52,142 nt of DNA from Bacillota bacterium (GCA_023395555.1 JAEWYQ010000078.1:1-52142), one strand, 5' to 3'. Counted from the stretch's first letter, positions 42,148 to 51,762 are shown. Notes: generated from the sequence alone by a model not told the origin. A program made the numbers and translations.

Positions 42148-42651
42148 TTATAAATTCTCTGGCCCAAAGCTCAAAGGCAGAAGCTCCTCAAGGAAGAATA
42201 CCAGATAATCCTCCTCGGATCTTGCCAAAATCACCAGGAAATTCTTCGGCTCCACAAACTCCCTTATTACCTGGCGGCATACGCCGCAGGGCGGGCAGAA
42301 ATCCTTCAGCACGCCGTCCTTCCCCCCGACAATGGCAATGGCGGAGAATTCTCTCTCCCCTTCGCTGACTGCCTTGTAAAATGCGGTACGCTCCGCACAG
42401 TTGCTGGGCGAATAAGCGGCGTTCTCTATATTGCATCCTTTGTAAACTTTTTGGCTCTTGGTTAAAAGCGCGGCTCCCACATAATGACGGGAGTAAGGAG
42501 CATAAGCCTGCTTCATCGCCTCAATTGCTTCACGAACCAGATTCTTAGCCACCGACCGGCTGACAATTTCCTGTTTTGCCAACAATTCACCCTTGTCACG
42601 GGGGATCAGACTGTTCTTTGCCTCATTTCCCATTTTGCCATCCTCTTGCAT
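42148..42651 (-). CDS. cdd: Cytidine deaminase
   Basis: Deaminates cytidine and deoxycytidine to the uridines in nucleoside salvage. The zinc site is NCAERTAF plus the PPCGVCRQ pair, with the active-site glutamate in CAE. The deaminase proper begins near AYAPYSRHYVGAALL; upstream of it are ~40 extra residues, so this member has an N-terminal extension. AAAGGAGG precedes the ATG at 42651. The gene is third in deoD-deoC-cdd, with 52 bp after deoC. Confidence 0.95.
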   Translation of the reverse strand: MQEDGKMGNEAKNSLIPRDKGELLAKQEIVSRSVAKNLVREAIEAMKQAYAPYSRHYVGAALLTKSQKVYKGCNIENAAYSPSNCAERTAFYKAVSEGEREFSAIAIVGGKDGVLKDFCPPCGVCRQVIREFVEPKNFLVILARSEEDYLVFFLEELLPLSFGPENL

Positions 42652-42703
42652 ATGAAAACCTCCTTTATTTATTTTGCGGAACGGTGTCAGGCACCCTTCC
42701 ACA

Positions 42704-43369
42704 TTAATATCCGGTTCCTGCCTCATTCTTTGCCAGCTTGACAATTCGGCTGGTGCCTAGCCTGGAAGCTCCCAGCTCGATAAAACGCTCTGCATCCTCA
42801 AAGGAAGAGATTCCTCCTGCAGCTTTTATCTGCACTCCAGGGCCCACATGACGGGCAAATAACGCCACATCCTCAAAGGTTGCCCCTGCTTCGGCAAAGC
42901 CTGTAGAAGTCTTAATGAAATCCGCACCCGATTGTGTGACCAGCTCACACATCTTAATTTTCTCTTCTTCCGTTAAGAGACAGGTTTCTATAATTACCTT
43001 AAGAACATGACCCCGGCAAGCCTCCCTGACCGCTTTGATCTCTTCCAGCACCTCGGCGTACCTTTGCTCCTTAAGCGCCCCGATATTAATTACCATGTCT
43101 ATCTCATCGGCACCGTTAGCCAGGGCATCCTTCGTCTCAAACACCTTCGCCGCAGTTGTATGGTATCCGTTGGGGAAGCCAATTACCGTACAGACGGCGA
43201 TCCGGTCCTTCACATATTCCTTTACCTGCTTTACATAGGCAGGCGGAACGCACACCGATGCCGTCCCATAGGCCATTGCGTCGTCACAGCATTCCTGTAT
43301 CTCCTTCCAGACTGCCGTCCGGGTCAGAAGCGTATGATCTACTTTTTCAAAAATCAATTTTCTTTTCAT
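42704..43369 (-). CDS. deoC: Deoxyribose-phosphate aldolase
   Basis: Cleaves 2-deoxyribose 5-phosphate to acetaldehyde and glyceraldehyde 3-phosphate in deoxynucleoside catabolism. 221 residues in a TIM barrel. The Schiff-base lysine is in FIKTSTGF, and a second lysine in IKAAGGI assists. GGAGGAAGG precedes the ATG at 43369. It lies between deoD and cdd in a salvage operon. No deoxynucleoside kinase or DeoR-type regulator is adjacent. Confidence 0.96.
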   Translation of the reverse strand: MKRKLIFEKVDHTLLTRTAVWKEIQECCDDAMAYGTASVCVPPAYVKQVKEYVKDRIAVCTVIGFPNGYHTTAAKVFETKDALANGADEIDMVINIGALKEQRYAEVLEEIKAVREACRGHVLKVIIETCLLTEEEKIKMCELVTQSGADFIKTSTGFAEAGATFEDVALFARHVGPGVQIKAAGGISSFEDAERFIELGASRLGTSRIVKLAKNEAGTGY

Positions 43370-43439
43370 TCCTTCCTCCACTTTTCCCTATAGCCGCAAA
43401 TACCTAAGAAGCCTCTGCTCCTTGCAAGGCTAATCTGAG

Positions 43440-44147
43440 CTATGCGATCTCCAGGGCAATCTCCATCATCTCACGGAAGCTTACCTGGCGGTCTTCTGCC
43501 GACAAGGACTCACCGGTAAATACATGGTCCGAGATGGTCAGAAGACAGAGGGCCTTCTTCCCTGCTCTGGCGGCATTCATATACAAGGCTGCCGCTTCCA
43601 TCTCCACGCAGAGAACATTCATCTTCCGCCACAGAGCGTTCGCCTGTTCATTATCATCATAGAAGGTATCCGAGGAGAGAATATTCCCCACCACCGGCCG
43701 GATCTTCAGCTTCTCCGCCGCTTCCACCGCCCGGCGCAGAAGACCGAAGTCTGCAATGGGAGCATAGGTTCCCGGCAGACGGTACTGGGCGGCATAGTTG
43801 GAGTTGGTGGATGCACCCATGCCCATTACTACATCCCTGAGCTTGATATCCTCTGCAATTCCTCCCGCTGATCCGATACGGATGATCTGGTCCACTCCAT
43901 AGAAATGGAACAGCTCATAAGAATAAATACCCATGGACGGCATACCCATGCCGCCGCCCATGACGGAAACCCTCTTTCCCTGATAGGTTCCGGTATATCC
44001 CAGCATATTTCTGACTTTATTAAAACAAACGGTATCTTCAAGATAGGTGTCCGCAATGAACTTTGCCCTTAAGGGATCGCCGGGCATCAGGACCGTTTTA
44101 GCGATCTCCCCTGCTTTTGCTTCATTGTGAGGGGTTGGTATACTCAT
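43440..44147 (-). CDS. deoD: Purine nucleoside phosphorylase, hexameric DeoD type
   Basis: Phosphorolyses purine nucleosides and deoxynucleosides. 235 residues. Signatures: [14 protein letters not shown] (phosphate site), [17 protein letters not shown], and VEMEAAALY near residue 178 (sugar and base site). The start at 44147 follows GGAGGAAAT. First gene of deoD-deoC-cdd, which together break down deoxynucleosides to free bases and a usable C3 sugar. Confidence 0.97.
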   Translation of the reverse strand: MSIPTPHNEAKAGEIAKTVLMPGDPLRAKFIADTYLEDTVCFNKVRNMLGYTGTYQGKRVSVMGGGMGMPSMGIYSYELFHFYGVDQIIRIGSAGGIAEDIKLRDVVMGMGASTNSNYAAQYRLPGTYAPIADFGLLRRAVEAAEKLKIRPVVGNILSSDTFYDDNEQANALWRKMNVLCVEMEAAALYMNAARAGKKALCLLTISDHVFTGESLSAEDRQVSFREMMEIALEIA

Positions 44148-44388
44148 TTTTATTTCCTCCTTCATGGCATCAAAAGGTAATTTGTACGTTTATTATAATT
44201 CATTTTTACAAAAATGGCAATCCGCCGGAGGATGTCCATTCTATATGATAATACCCTGTTTTCACAAAAAACATGTTAGGAAGCTCTTCTCGTTCCTCTG
44301 GCCGGGTTCATCGATACCATTATGGTAATTGCATAAACCGGTAATCTTATGTCTTTCTTTGAAGCTTTCTGCTGAAATCCAGAAAATA

Positions 44389-44452
44389 AAATGGTGAGCG
44401 CTTCTATGTGAAAGGTCAGAAAAATCAAGTTTCACAGCGTCACTCACCATTT
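44389..44452 (-). terminator. Long hairpin downstream of the GH116 gene
   Basis: AAATGGTGAG and CTCACCATTT form the outer stem, with CGCT/AGCG and TGTGAAA/TTTCACA further in. It lies ~70 bp after the GH116 stop and before deoD, and T-rich sequence follows on the minus strand, so it probably ends the carbohydrate operon. Short open frames here overlap the hairpin and are not credible genes. Elsewhere in 44148-44522 nothing else is seen. Confidence 0.6.
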
Positions 44453-44522
44453 AAAAACACTATATCATATCTCAAGTGGGAAATTCCCCATTTACGGCGC
44501 GCTTCATTCATGGCATAGATAT

Positions 44523-46955
44523 TTACTTCGATCCTTCAAGCTCAATTTCTATCCCATCTAACGTCCCATACAGTACTTCTGTCATAATGCTTTTCACCCC
44601 TGTATTTCTGTCCCTCGTTACTGTTATTGTTCCCCATGCCTTGCCGCAGGTGAAAAAGGTCTTAAAGGTATTGCCGGACATTACCGGAGCAAGCTTAATC
44701 TTGTTATGCGGTAACTCACAATGAAAGCCGCTTAGTGCAAGGATCAGACCGTAGCTTGCCAGCGACCTGGCATAATGATTTCCGCATTCCACTTCATTCC
44801 AGGGATTTCTTCGGATGCCGTCGTGCCGGTTACGGACTGCCTTCACGATATTTAATCCCTCCGTAACAAAGCCTTCATAAATTAAATGGCTTGCTACCTG
44901 GTATTCAATTCCGGTCCAGACCTCGTCACTGTATACAAAGGGTATCTCCGGCCTGTTTCCTGATGGCCAGGTACAGATCAGAAGACCTGCCTCATCATTC
45001 AGTGCATAGGTACGCTGCAGGTTGCAATGCTTATGCAGGGATGTCTTAAAATTGTTATCATAAATTGCCTTAACCGCCTTTTTCACATGCTCCTTATTAA
45101 AGACATAGCCCAGTCCCGCCATATGGGCCAGCTGCTGCCCGAAGAGCTGGTCGGAAAGACAGCCGTCTCCGAATTGGTACTTGTACTCGTTGACATCTTC
45201 TATTTTCTGTATATAATAAGAACCGTTAAAACAGTCATGATCCACGATAGCCGATGCCATTTCATAAGTTCTGCGGTATTCCTCTGCCTTATTCTTATCG
45301 TCCAGGAAAAGTGCCATTTGCTCACCGGCTTTTAAGGCTGCGATATAGATGGAGTTGATCATTGCATTCATACCATAGAATTCGATGTCATAGGTATTAT
45401 GCTGCTGCCCGTCCAGGGCACCGTCTCCGTCCTCATCCCAGTACTTCATGGCAAAATCCAAAGCTTTTTTGGCATAAGGCCACAACCTGGTCAGGAATTT
45501 CTGATCACCGGAAAACCTCCAATCACGGTAAAGCCGAAGGATACAGCCCAGCTGCCCGTCTGCTGCGGGAGGCAGCTCCCAAGGCTCATCCTGAAGATAG
45601 GTTCTGGCCCTGAACCTCATCGCCCCTTCCTCATCGGTTTCATCTAAGAACTCGGTATATCTCATGGACTGTTCCAGCTGAGGGAACATATACGCCAGCG
45701 ACTGTGCATAATTCCAGACATGGGTACAATTACCGTCACAACAGCCGGCGATATTAAAACAGCCTTCATAAGCAAAAAAGGTGCCATCCTCCACTTGAAA
45801 ACAGGTATTGCTCCGGATGACCGTAAGGTTACTTGCCACAGCATCCAGGACATAGTCCGGGTAATCACTTCCAAAGAAGCTATTATGGAAGGCTGCCGTC
45901 AGCTCCTCCAGCCGTTCCAGGTTGGCTGCTGCATACTCGGCTGCAGCGATTGCCGACGGATAGAGGGTCGCATAATAATTCTTAATCAGGCTCCTGTTAT
46001 TTTTCCGGACATCCTGCAGCTGATCCCAGGAGCGGATTCTCCAGGGGTGGCACCAGGTGATCAGGAATAGATATTCCTTGGTCTCGCCCGGCTCCAGAAC
46101 CTTTTTCATACCCAGGGAACCGATCTTAATATCGCTGCGATGCATCCGGTTACCCTGGGCTTTTATTACCCGGTGATTATCCAGTAAGCCATCCTCCGAA
46201 AAATCATTCCAAAAATCCTGCAGACCATCCCACCAGGCGCCTTCGTTCCAGTATTCCCGGTAAAAAACCTCCTGATCCGTGGTAAAGATACCCATGTCCA
46301 TGAAACCAAGCTCATCCTTACCCTTACTCTGTGTCGTAAGGGAAAGCCCGCGCCAGCCTTCCCTGCTTAGGAAGGTATTCTTTGACTCTCCCTCAAATAA
46401 AGGCTTATTCCAGATATCCCGTCCGCTGTAATTGCACAGGTTAGCTAAGGAGCCGGCGATACTGACCTTCTGGGTACTGCCCGAAGTATTCTTCACCTTA
46501 TATCTTACAATGCCACAGGGAATTGCCGATTCCTCCACCTGCAGCGGTATGAATGGAGTGTAGGCCTCCATCGTAATATCAAACGGCACCTCCTCATCCG
46601 CAAAGTCAATCCAAACATAGGGATACTCTCCGGTCATGGCCGTTTCTTTAAATCTCGGTAAACCTCCGATCTCCCAGGCAGTAAAGCCGTGGGAATGCTC
46701 AAAGGGCGGAACAAGCTGACCCTCCAGGGCTTTTATCACCACGTTTCCCTTCTCATCCTCCGACCGGAAAGCAAAAAACGTATAAGGCGAATCCATTCCG
46801 GTATTGGGAAGTCCAAATATCTCAAAATCCGTAAAGTTTCCTCTCGCTCCAATTGATATATTACCGGTACCAATTCCGCCCAATAAAAATTTTGCTGCGG
46901 AGGCTTCCTTCGTAAAGCTCCTCTGCGTGTTACTCCTAATCACTTTCTCTTCCAT
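44523..46955 (-). CDS. GH116 glycoside hydrolase
   Basis: An 810-residue enzyme with the N-terminal beta-sandwich (GGIGTGNISIGARGNFTDFE near the start) and the C-terminal alpha-barrel of GH116. NAQSLAYMFPQ-type and HNTYDIEFYGMN motifs, plus DEVWTGIEYQVA, hold the catalytic residues of the family. No signal peptide, so it is cytosolic. GH116 includes glucosylceramidases and beta-glucosidases, and also exo-beta-D-arabinofuranosidases. Because the operon also has GH172 and a GH183-type lipoprotein, beta-D-arabinofuranoside is the favoured substrate, by inference. It is the last gene of the operon, 11 bp after the lipoprotein gene. Confidence 0.88.
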   Translation of the reverse strand: MEEKVIRSNTQRSFTKEASAAKFLLGGIGTGNISIGARGNFTDFEIFGLPNTGMDSPYTFFAFRSEDEKGNVVIKALEGQLVPPFEHSHGFTAWEIGGLPRFKETAMTGEYPYVWIDFADEEVPFDITMEAYTPFIPLQVEESAIPCGIVRYKVKNTSGSTQKVSIAGSLANLCNYSGRDIWNKPLFEGESKNTFLSREGWRGLSLTTQSKGKDELGFMDMGIFTTDQEVFYREYWNEGAWWDGLQDFWNDFSEDGLLDNHRVIKAQGNRMHRSDIKIGSLGMKKVLEPGETKEYLFLITWCHPWRIRSWDQLQDVRKNNRSLIKNYYATLYPSAIAAAEYAAANLERLEELTAAFHNSFFGSDYPDYVLDAVASNLTVIRSNTCFQVEDGTFFAYEGCFNIAGCCDGNCTHVWNYAQSLAYMFPQLEQSMRYTEFLDETDEEGAMRFRARTYLQDEPWELPPAADGQLGCILRLYRDWRFSGDQKFLTRLWPYAKKALDFAMKYWDEDGDGALDGQQHNTYDIEFYGMNAMINSIYIAALKAGEQMALFLDDKNKAEEYRRTYEMASAIVDHDCFNGSYYIQKIEDVNEYKYQFGDGCLSDQLFGQQLAHMAGLGYVFNKEHVKKAVKAIYDNNFKTSLHKHCNLQRTYALNDEAGLLICTWPSGNRPEIPFVYSDEVWTGIEYQVASHLIYEGFVTEGLNIVKAVRNRHDGIRRNPWNEVECGNHYARSLASYGLILALSGFHCELPHNKIKLAPVMSGNTFKTFFTCGKAWGTITVTRDRNTGVKSIMTEVLYGTLDGIEIELEGSK

Positions 46956-46966
46956 GGATTAATCTC

Positions 46967-48328
46967 CTATCTTTCCAGTTCCATTTCCATTAAGACAGTA
47001 TTATAGACCGGATCAAATATCGACATCATAAACGCAATTTTTTTACCGTCCTCAGAAACCCATTTTGGATTCATAAAGGCACCGTAGAGACTGGGGAAAT
47101 CCTTCTGGGCTGCTATGATCACAGGCTTGGAATAGGGACCGTAAATATTCTTCGCACTCTTAACTACCAGATCTCCCTTACCGTCAATATAGGTTACCAG
47201 CCATTCCTCCAGGTACTCGCTGTACAGGACGGACATCTCACCAACCGCCTTCGGCAATACGTTATATGCCTCATACATGGCCTTTTCTCCGGTTTCATAG
47301 ATCGGATTTCCTTCCTCATCATACCCCATAAGGTATTCAAAGGCTGCAAAATTCTCGTAATCACTGACCGGAACCCTCATCAGCTTTGCAGGGCCCCGGC
47401 GGCCGCCTGTGATCCCGAGAACATAAACATAATCCTCAATCATCACCGGTACCATCTGACAGAAGCTTGTATCACCGGGCCAGCGTAAGGTTTCTATAGG
47501 GTCCCAGTTCTGGCCATAGTCCACGCTTTTCGCCATGGAACCAAAATTACAATCCCAGCCCCCCGGAGTCCCCCAGTGACGGACTGACATATAGGACATA
47601 TAAAGAGTTTCCCCAATGGCAATTCCACCGGTCGGTATCGTTGTCATCTCCAGGTTATCGACCTTTTTACTGGGTATCAGCTCTTTTGCAGTTTTCACAC
47701 CGGGTCTCGTGACCATAGAGTCGAAATGGATTCCATCGGTATAGTCATCATCTGTAGTAATCGCCAGCACATTGCTCCTCCAGCCGCCCTCCATACATTC
47801 GTTTTGGAAGGTATCTCCAAATGCTATGTAAGTTGTATCCCCCAGATTAAAGGAGATACCAAGATCCGTACCGCCCACTCTATAGTTTGATTTTGTTTTA
47901 TTGATGGAATACTCCCCTGTTTCTACCGCAATCATATGAATGTTCTTTACGATGTTTAAATTATACTTATCCTCTGGGTCTGCAAGAGGCGCATAGGTTA
48001 AATTCTTCTCCTTATGTGCTTTCAATATCTCTAATGCCTGCTGAACCTTTTTCTCGGAGGAGCTTAAGGCCGGTTTCTCTTCGGACTTCTCGTCCGAAGC
48101 TGTTTCCTCCGCCTTATCCTCTGAAGAATCCACGTCAGAGTCATCTGATTTCGATTGATTCGTTAAACCATTCTCTGTTCCTTCCTCTGTTCCTTCCCAT
48201 GCTCCTTTCCCTGTTCCTTCCTCTGCTTCTGTCTCCGGGTTTGGCTTACCCTCTTTTGAGCATCCCACAACCGTGAACATGGCAATTAACAAGACAAAAA
48301 TAAGATAATATATTCTATATTTTAGCAT
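46967..48328 (-). CDS. DUF4185 (GH183-type) lipoprotein, probable endo-D-arabinanase
   Basis: About 453 residues. A lipoprotein signal (IFVLLIAMFTVVGC; the Cys near residue 22 would be lipidated) is followed by ~75 residues of Glu, Thr and Ser-rich linker and a catalytic-type domain. GISFNLGDTTYIAFGDTF and TRPG segments are typical of DUF4185, a family recently renumbered GH183 after endo-alpha-D-arabinanase activity was found in mycobacterial and other members. The ATG at 48328 is preferred to an earlier in-frame start because it begins the signal peptide. It is anchored outside the membrane, where it would cut polymer before import. Confidence 0.82.
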   Translation of the reverse strand: MLKYRIYYLIFVLLIAMFTVVGCSKEGKPNPETEAEEGTGKGAWEGTEEGTENGLTNQSKSDDSDVDSSEDKAEETASDEKSEEKPALSSSEKKVQQALEILKAHKEKNLTYAPLADPEDKYNLNIVKNIHMIAVETGEYSINKTKSNYRVGGTDLGISFNLGDTTYIAFGDTFQNECMEGGWRSNVLAITTDDDYTDGIHFDSMVTRPGVKTAKELIPSKKVDNLEMTTIPTGGIAIGETLYMSYMSVRHWGTPGGWDCNFGSMAKSVDYGQNWDPIETLRWPGDTSFCQMVPVMIEDYVYVLGITGGRRGPAKLMRVPVSDYENFAAFEYLMGYDEEGNPIYETGEKAMYEAYNVLPKAVGEMSVLYSEYLEEWLVTYIDGKGDLVVKSAKNIYGPYSKPVIIAAQKDFPSLYGAFMNPKWVSEDGKKIAFMMSIFDPVYNTVLMEMELER

Positions 48329-48383
48329 ACTCTCCTCATTCCTGCGCAGGTTAATACTTACGCATATATAAATATTGTTATAA

Positions 48384-48469
48384 AAATCAGCTCCTAATAT
48401 TGTAGAATGCAAGCGCATGAAAGCATTAAGAGGAGGGAGCGCTTTTATCTATATAAAATGAGCTGATTT
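48384..48469. other. Inverted repeat upstream of the DUF4185 gene
   Basis: AAATCAGCTC (48384-48393) and GAGCTGATTT (48460-48469) are exact reverse complements 66 bp apart. The loop includes ATGCAAGCGCAT, a 12-bp near-palindrome of the LacI/cre type. It may be an operator region. No consensus promoter could be fixed with confidence. Confidence 0.4.
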
Positions 48470-48484
48470 CATTAATTGTATTTA

Positions 48485-48632
48485 GGTAATTGCGAAACTC
48501 ATAAACTGAGATTATTGTATACACAGCACATACTGTTTCGGAGCGGAAGTTAAGCCCGCAGGCAGCGTTGGAGCGGAGAAACAGTATGTGCTGTGTATAC
48601 AATTGCAAAAAATATATCGTTTCGCAATTGCC
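48485..48632. repeat. Nested perfect palindrome element
   Basis: Inner arms 48514-48539 and 48578-48603 are exact 26-bp reverse complements. Outer arms 48485-48498 and 48619-48632 pair over 14 bp with one mismatch. The 38-base loop is bounded by the 8-bp direct repeats GGAGCGGA (48540-48547 and 48570-48577). The whole element could fold into a very long stem in DNA or RNA. It may be a mobile palindromic repeat or a structured RNA. Confidence 0.75.
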
Positions 48633-48655
48633 TGATTAATCGTATTTTATGAAAG

Positions 48656-48699
48656 GCGTCATAAGCCAACGAACACTGCCTTTCTTTATCTTATGACGC
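48656..48699 (-). terminator. Hairpin downstream of the GH172 gene
   Basis: GCGTCATAAG (48656-48665) and CTTATGACGC (48690-48699) are perfect 10-bp arms about 10 bp after the GH172 stop. It may partly stop transcription before the DUF4185 gene. Confidence 0.55.
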
Positions 48700-48709
48700 T
48701 TATAAAAGA

Positions 48710-49795
48710 TCAGAGGGTTATATCACCCCAGCTTAAGGCATCCTCATTCACCGGAAGTCTCTTTTCTACCGGCAGGATGGGGCCGAAGGGCAGATGGGGC
48801 TCCGTCTGGTACCAATAAGCCGTCGCAGACCAGTCATCGCTTCTGTGATTTGCATGTCCGTGTTCTATCGTAACCTTGATGGAATTCTCAAACATGATGG
48901 GGTCCTGGATATGATAACGGTAATAGGTGATCTTTCCTTTCCAGTTATTCTTTCCGCCAAGGAGCAGTCCGTGATAAGGTGCATGATATTCCTGGGTAGG
49001 GCACCAAGCCATGTTCACATAATCCTCTGTACCGGTTCCATGAAGCGTAGGCATCTTATCCCCATCAATGAAAATCATATCATCCCCTTCACCGGGCCAA
49101 TCCCAATGGTTATCGGTATTCAGGTTATGAATATTGACATTGGCTCCCACATAATGGCCGCGTCCTTCTGCTTCCAGGACGACAAAATTACCTTCACCGG
49201 ATTTATTTTCCCCGCCAAAGCACCATTCCCTATGGGCTTTAAAGTTATCTTTATCAACGCCTTCGGTAGGACATTCCCGGTGCCACTTCGCATGGAAATG
49301 TAACAGCTCCTCCTTCGGCTCCTCATATTCTTCGTAATCAACATAGAAATACAGGATCAGGGTCGTACTGCCCTCATTGGTAACGGTCAGAAGCGCTCTT
49401 TCCTTAAACGGCATGGGGAACCAGCAGTTGAAGCCTTTTCCATCCTCAGGACTCATCTGTAAGGGTGCGGAAACATAATTCCGGCTCATGGCATGCCCCA
49501 TTCCGTAGAAATCACCGATGGGCGCCAGGACACTGGGCTCTTCCTCATTATCCCAGTAAAATCTCAGTACCTGCTTTCTTAAGCTGTCCTTTTCCTCTCC
49601 CTCATTCATCATCGTCATCCAGATATGGGTTATCATTCCCGGAGCTTTGATATCAGCGATGACAGCCGTATCTCCCGGTTTCACATAGATTCTGTCATCA
49701 TTGCCGCCGGTGCGGTCATAGGAGGACTCCCTCTTTCTCTTTCCGTCTCTTGGAAGCATGATTGAAGATAAATCTGCTGCATAATTTGTGTTCAT
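48710..49795 (-). CDS. GH172 (DUF2961) glycoside hydrolase, probable exo-alpha-D-arabinofuranosidase
   Basis: A 361-residue two-jelly-roll enzyme. The GTGTEDY motif (residue ~255) holds the likely catalytic glutamate. The N-terminal RIYVKPGDTAVIADIKAPG and YGMGHAMSRNY segments fit DUF2961. Characterised GH172 members act on difructose anhydrides or on alpha-D-arabinofuranosides, with exo action. There is no signal peptide, so it is cytosolic, matching import of oligosaccharides. The start at 49795 follows GGAAGG; an in-frame codon seven residues earlier is also open. It follows the MalG-type permease gene by 78 bp. Confidence 0.88.
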   Translation of the reverse strand: MNTNYAADLSSIMLPRDGKRKRESSYDRTGGNDDRIYVKPGDTAVIADIKAPGMITHIWMTMMNEGEEKDSLRKQVLRFYWDNEEEPSVLAPIGDFYGMGHAMSRNYVSAPLQMSPEDGKGFNCWFPMPFKERALLTVTNEGSTTLILYFYVDYEEYEEPKEELLHFHAKWHRECPTEGVDKDNFKAHREWCFGGENKSGEGNFVVLEAEGRGHYVGANVNIHNLNTDNHWDWPGEGDDMIFIDGDKMPTLHGTGTEDYVNMAWCPTQEYHAPYHGLLLGGKNNWKGKITYYRYHIQDPIMFENSIKVTIEHGHANHRSDDWSATAYWYQTEPHLPFGPILPVEKRLPVNEDALSWGDITL

Positions 49796-49873
49796 AATAA
49801 ACCTTCCTTTCCTCACTACCGCAAATCAATATCTATGCAGAGTACTATTTCAAGTATGTATTTTTTTCATGTC

Positions 49874-50707
49874 TTATTTTATACCAGATAATACGACACC
49901 TTTCACAATCTGTTTCTGGAAGATAAAGAACAGAATAATCGGCGGTATGACCGCAATCGAAGTCCCTGCCATAACAGCACCAAAATTCGTTGAGTATACA
50001 GATCTCATAGACCGGATAATCTGTATAACCTGCATATATTTCGGCTGGGATATGGTCATGGACGGCCATAAAAAACTGTTCCAATAGCCGATGAAGGTTC
50101 CTGCTCCCAAAACAACCATCGGAGATTTTGACAAAGGTATGAATATCTTAAAGAAAATCTTTACACGGCCGGCTCCGTCAATCATTGCTGCTTCCTCAAG
50201 GCTGGAGGGCAGGTTCAGGAAAAATTGCCGGAAGAAGAAAATACTATACCCTGATACCAAACCCGGCAGAATCAAGACCCCTAAGCTATCAAGCATGCCC
50301 AATTTTTGTACCACCAAAAAGGAGGTCAGTAAGATGGTCATGCCGGGAATATACATGGAGATGATACAATATACCCAAAAAAACTTTTTAAGATAAAAAT
50401 TCATTCTGGCAAACACATAGCCGGCCATCATATTGATAAGCAAAGCCAGAAATACTGCGGTTACCGATACGAACAGGGTAGTAAATATTGATCTGGTAAA
50501 AGAAATCGATTTATCATCAAAAATAATATCAAAGTTTTCCATTGTCCAAACCGTGGGGAAAAACTTTAAGGGTGTAGCGAAAACCTCTTTTTTGTTTTTA
50601 AAGCTTGCCAGAGCCATCCACACTAATGGAAACAGACCCAGGAGCGCCACACTGAGTGCTATTATGGAATAAACTATCCTTATTATCTTCTTTTTCAGCT
50701 TTCTCAT
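49874..50707 (-). CDS. Carbohydrate ABC importer permease, MalG type
   Basis: A 277-residue CUT1-family permease with six transmembrane helices. The EAA loop is EEAAMIDGAGRVKIFFKI (near residue 190), and the C-terminal GVVLSGIK is typical. Together with the MalF-type partner and the solute-binding protein it imports an oligosaccharide; the ATPase (MsmK type) is not encoded here and is probably shared. It lies 9 bp after the MalF-type gene. Confidence 0.94.
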   Translation of the reverse strand: MRKLKKKIIRIVYSIIALSVALLGLFPLVWMALASFKNKKEVFATPLKFFPTVWTMENFDIIFDDKSISFTRSIFTTLFVSVTAVFLALLINMMAGYVFARMNFYLKKFFWVYCIISMYIPGMTILLTSFLVVQKLGMLDSLGVLILPGLVSGYSIFFFRQFFLNLPSSLEEAAMIDGAGRVKIFFKIFIPLSKSPMVVLGAGTFIGYWNSFLWPSMTISQPKYMQVIQIIRSMRSVYSTNFGAVMAGTSIAVIPPIILFFIFQKQIVKGVVLSGIK

Positions 50708-50716
50708 GATAACACC

Positions 50717-51634
50717 TTATCCTTCCAAACTTTTCTCTGATTTGATCACGGCAAATACGACTGAATTAATGAGCGCTATGACGATCATCATCATAATTGC
50801 ACCGGCAATGGTATAGCCCATGCCCTTGCTGATATCCCTGTAATTATTATATAGATAAAGCATCGGCGTTAAGGTTGAATTAGAAGGACCGCCGCCGGTT
50901 AACATATAAGGGATATCAAACATCTGAAGGGTTCCGGCTGTCAGGCTGATGCACATTAGTACAAATATATTCTTCATCTGAGGCAGCGTGATTCGGATCA
51001 TTTTCGTAAAGGCACTGGCTCCATCCACGGAAGCAGCTTCATAATATTCCTGGGGAACATTCACTAAAGCAGCATACATCAGGATTGTATTACCGCCGAT
51101 GCCCAGCCAGACCGTTGGTGCAACCACTGCTATGAAGGCCCAGAAGGGATTATTCAGAAAGCCGATTCTGCCGGCACCGGTTGCCATCAGGATCTGGTTG
51201 ATGATACCACCCTTATAGTCAAGAATAAAGATAAATATTACGGATGTGGCAATTCCCGAAATGATGCCGGGGATGTAGATAGCGGTTTTAATCATTGTAC
51301 TCATCCTGCTGCCCACCCCCTTAAGCACATGGGCAAATAGGAACGAAAGGATAAGTAAAAGCGGAACAATAACCACAACAAATTTTACTACGTTTATGAT
51401 CGCCTTTTGGAAATAAACTGTTTTAAGAATTACTCTGTAATTATACAACCCTACAAATACAGAATCGATATAATAGTTCCAATCATAAAAGGATTTCTGT
51501 ATTGCCATTATAAGCGGAACGATTACAAATATAGTAAGCATGACTACAGCAGGCAGCAACATCAAGTATGCGATTTTCATATCTCTTTTGTCAAAATTAG
51601 TTATCCCGCCTTGTCTCTTCTTCTTGGACTTCAA
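50717..51634 (-). CDS. Carbohydrate ABC importer permease, MalF type
   Basis: A 305-residue CUT1-family permease with six helices starting KIAYLMLLPAVVMLTIF. The EAA loop is YEAASVDGASAFTKMIRI (residues ~205-222). The start is a TTG at 51634, chosen because AGAAGGAGG is seven bases upstream; a longer TTG start at 51667 would place that site inside the gene. The basic, Lys-rich N-terminus faces the cytoplasm. Confidence 0.93.
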   Translation of the reverse strand: MKSKKKRQGGITNFDKRDMKIAYLMLLPAVVMLTIFVIVPLIMAIQKSFYDWNYYIDSVFVGLYNYRVILKTVYFQKAIINVVKFVVVIVPLLLILSFLFAHVLKGVGSRMSTMIKTAIYIPGIISGIATSVIFIFILDYKGGIINQILMATGAGRIGFLNNPFWAFIAVVAPTVWLGIGGNTILMYAALVNVPQEYYEAASVDGASAFTKMIRITLPQMKNIFVLMCISLTAGTLQMFDIPYMLTGGGPSNSTLTPMLYLYNNYRDISKGMGYTIAGAIMMMIVIALINSVVFAVIKSEKSLEG

Positions 51635-51686
51635 ATCGTTACCTCCTTCTCTCCGTTTTCCAGCCAAGCAATCGCCGGTTCACTTT

Positions 51687-51739
51687 AATCCGGAACTAGC
51701 CCTTTCCCATGATAACTATAAAATGGCTAATTCCGGATT
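51687..51739 (-). terminator. Hairpin between solute-binding and permease genes
   Basis: AATCCGGAACTAGCC (51687-51701) and GGCTAATTCCGGATT (51725-51739) pair in 14 of 15 positions. Such hairpins lower permease expression relative to the abundant solute-binding protein. Confidence 0.6.
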
Positions 51740-51762
51740 ATATATGACTGTTTCGTTGATTC

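Noticed and set aside
43007..43393. Plus-strand ORF inside deoC
   Set aside because: It is the antisense shadow of deoC codons; similar shadow frames across metH, rhaA, topB and GH116 were dismissed for the same reason.
44262..44450. 62-residue ORF upstream of deoD
   Set aside because: It overlaps a long hairpin, lacks a ribosome site and has no recognisable similarity.
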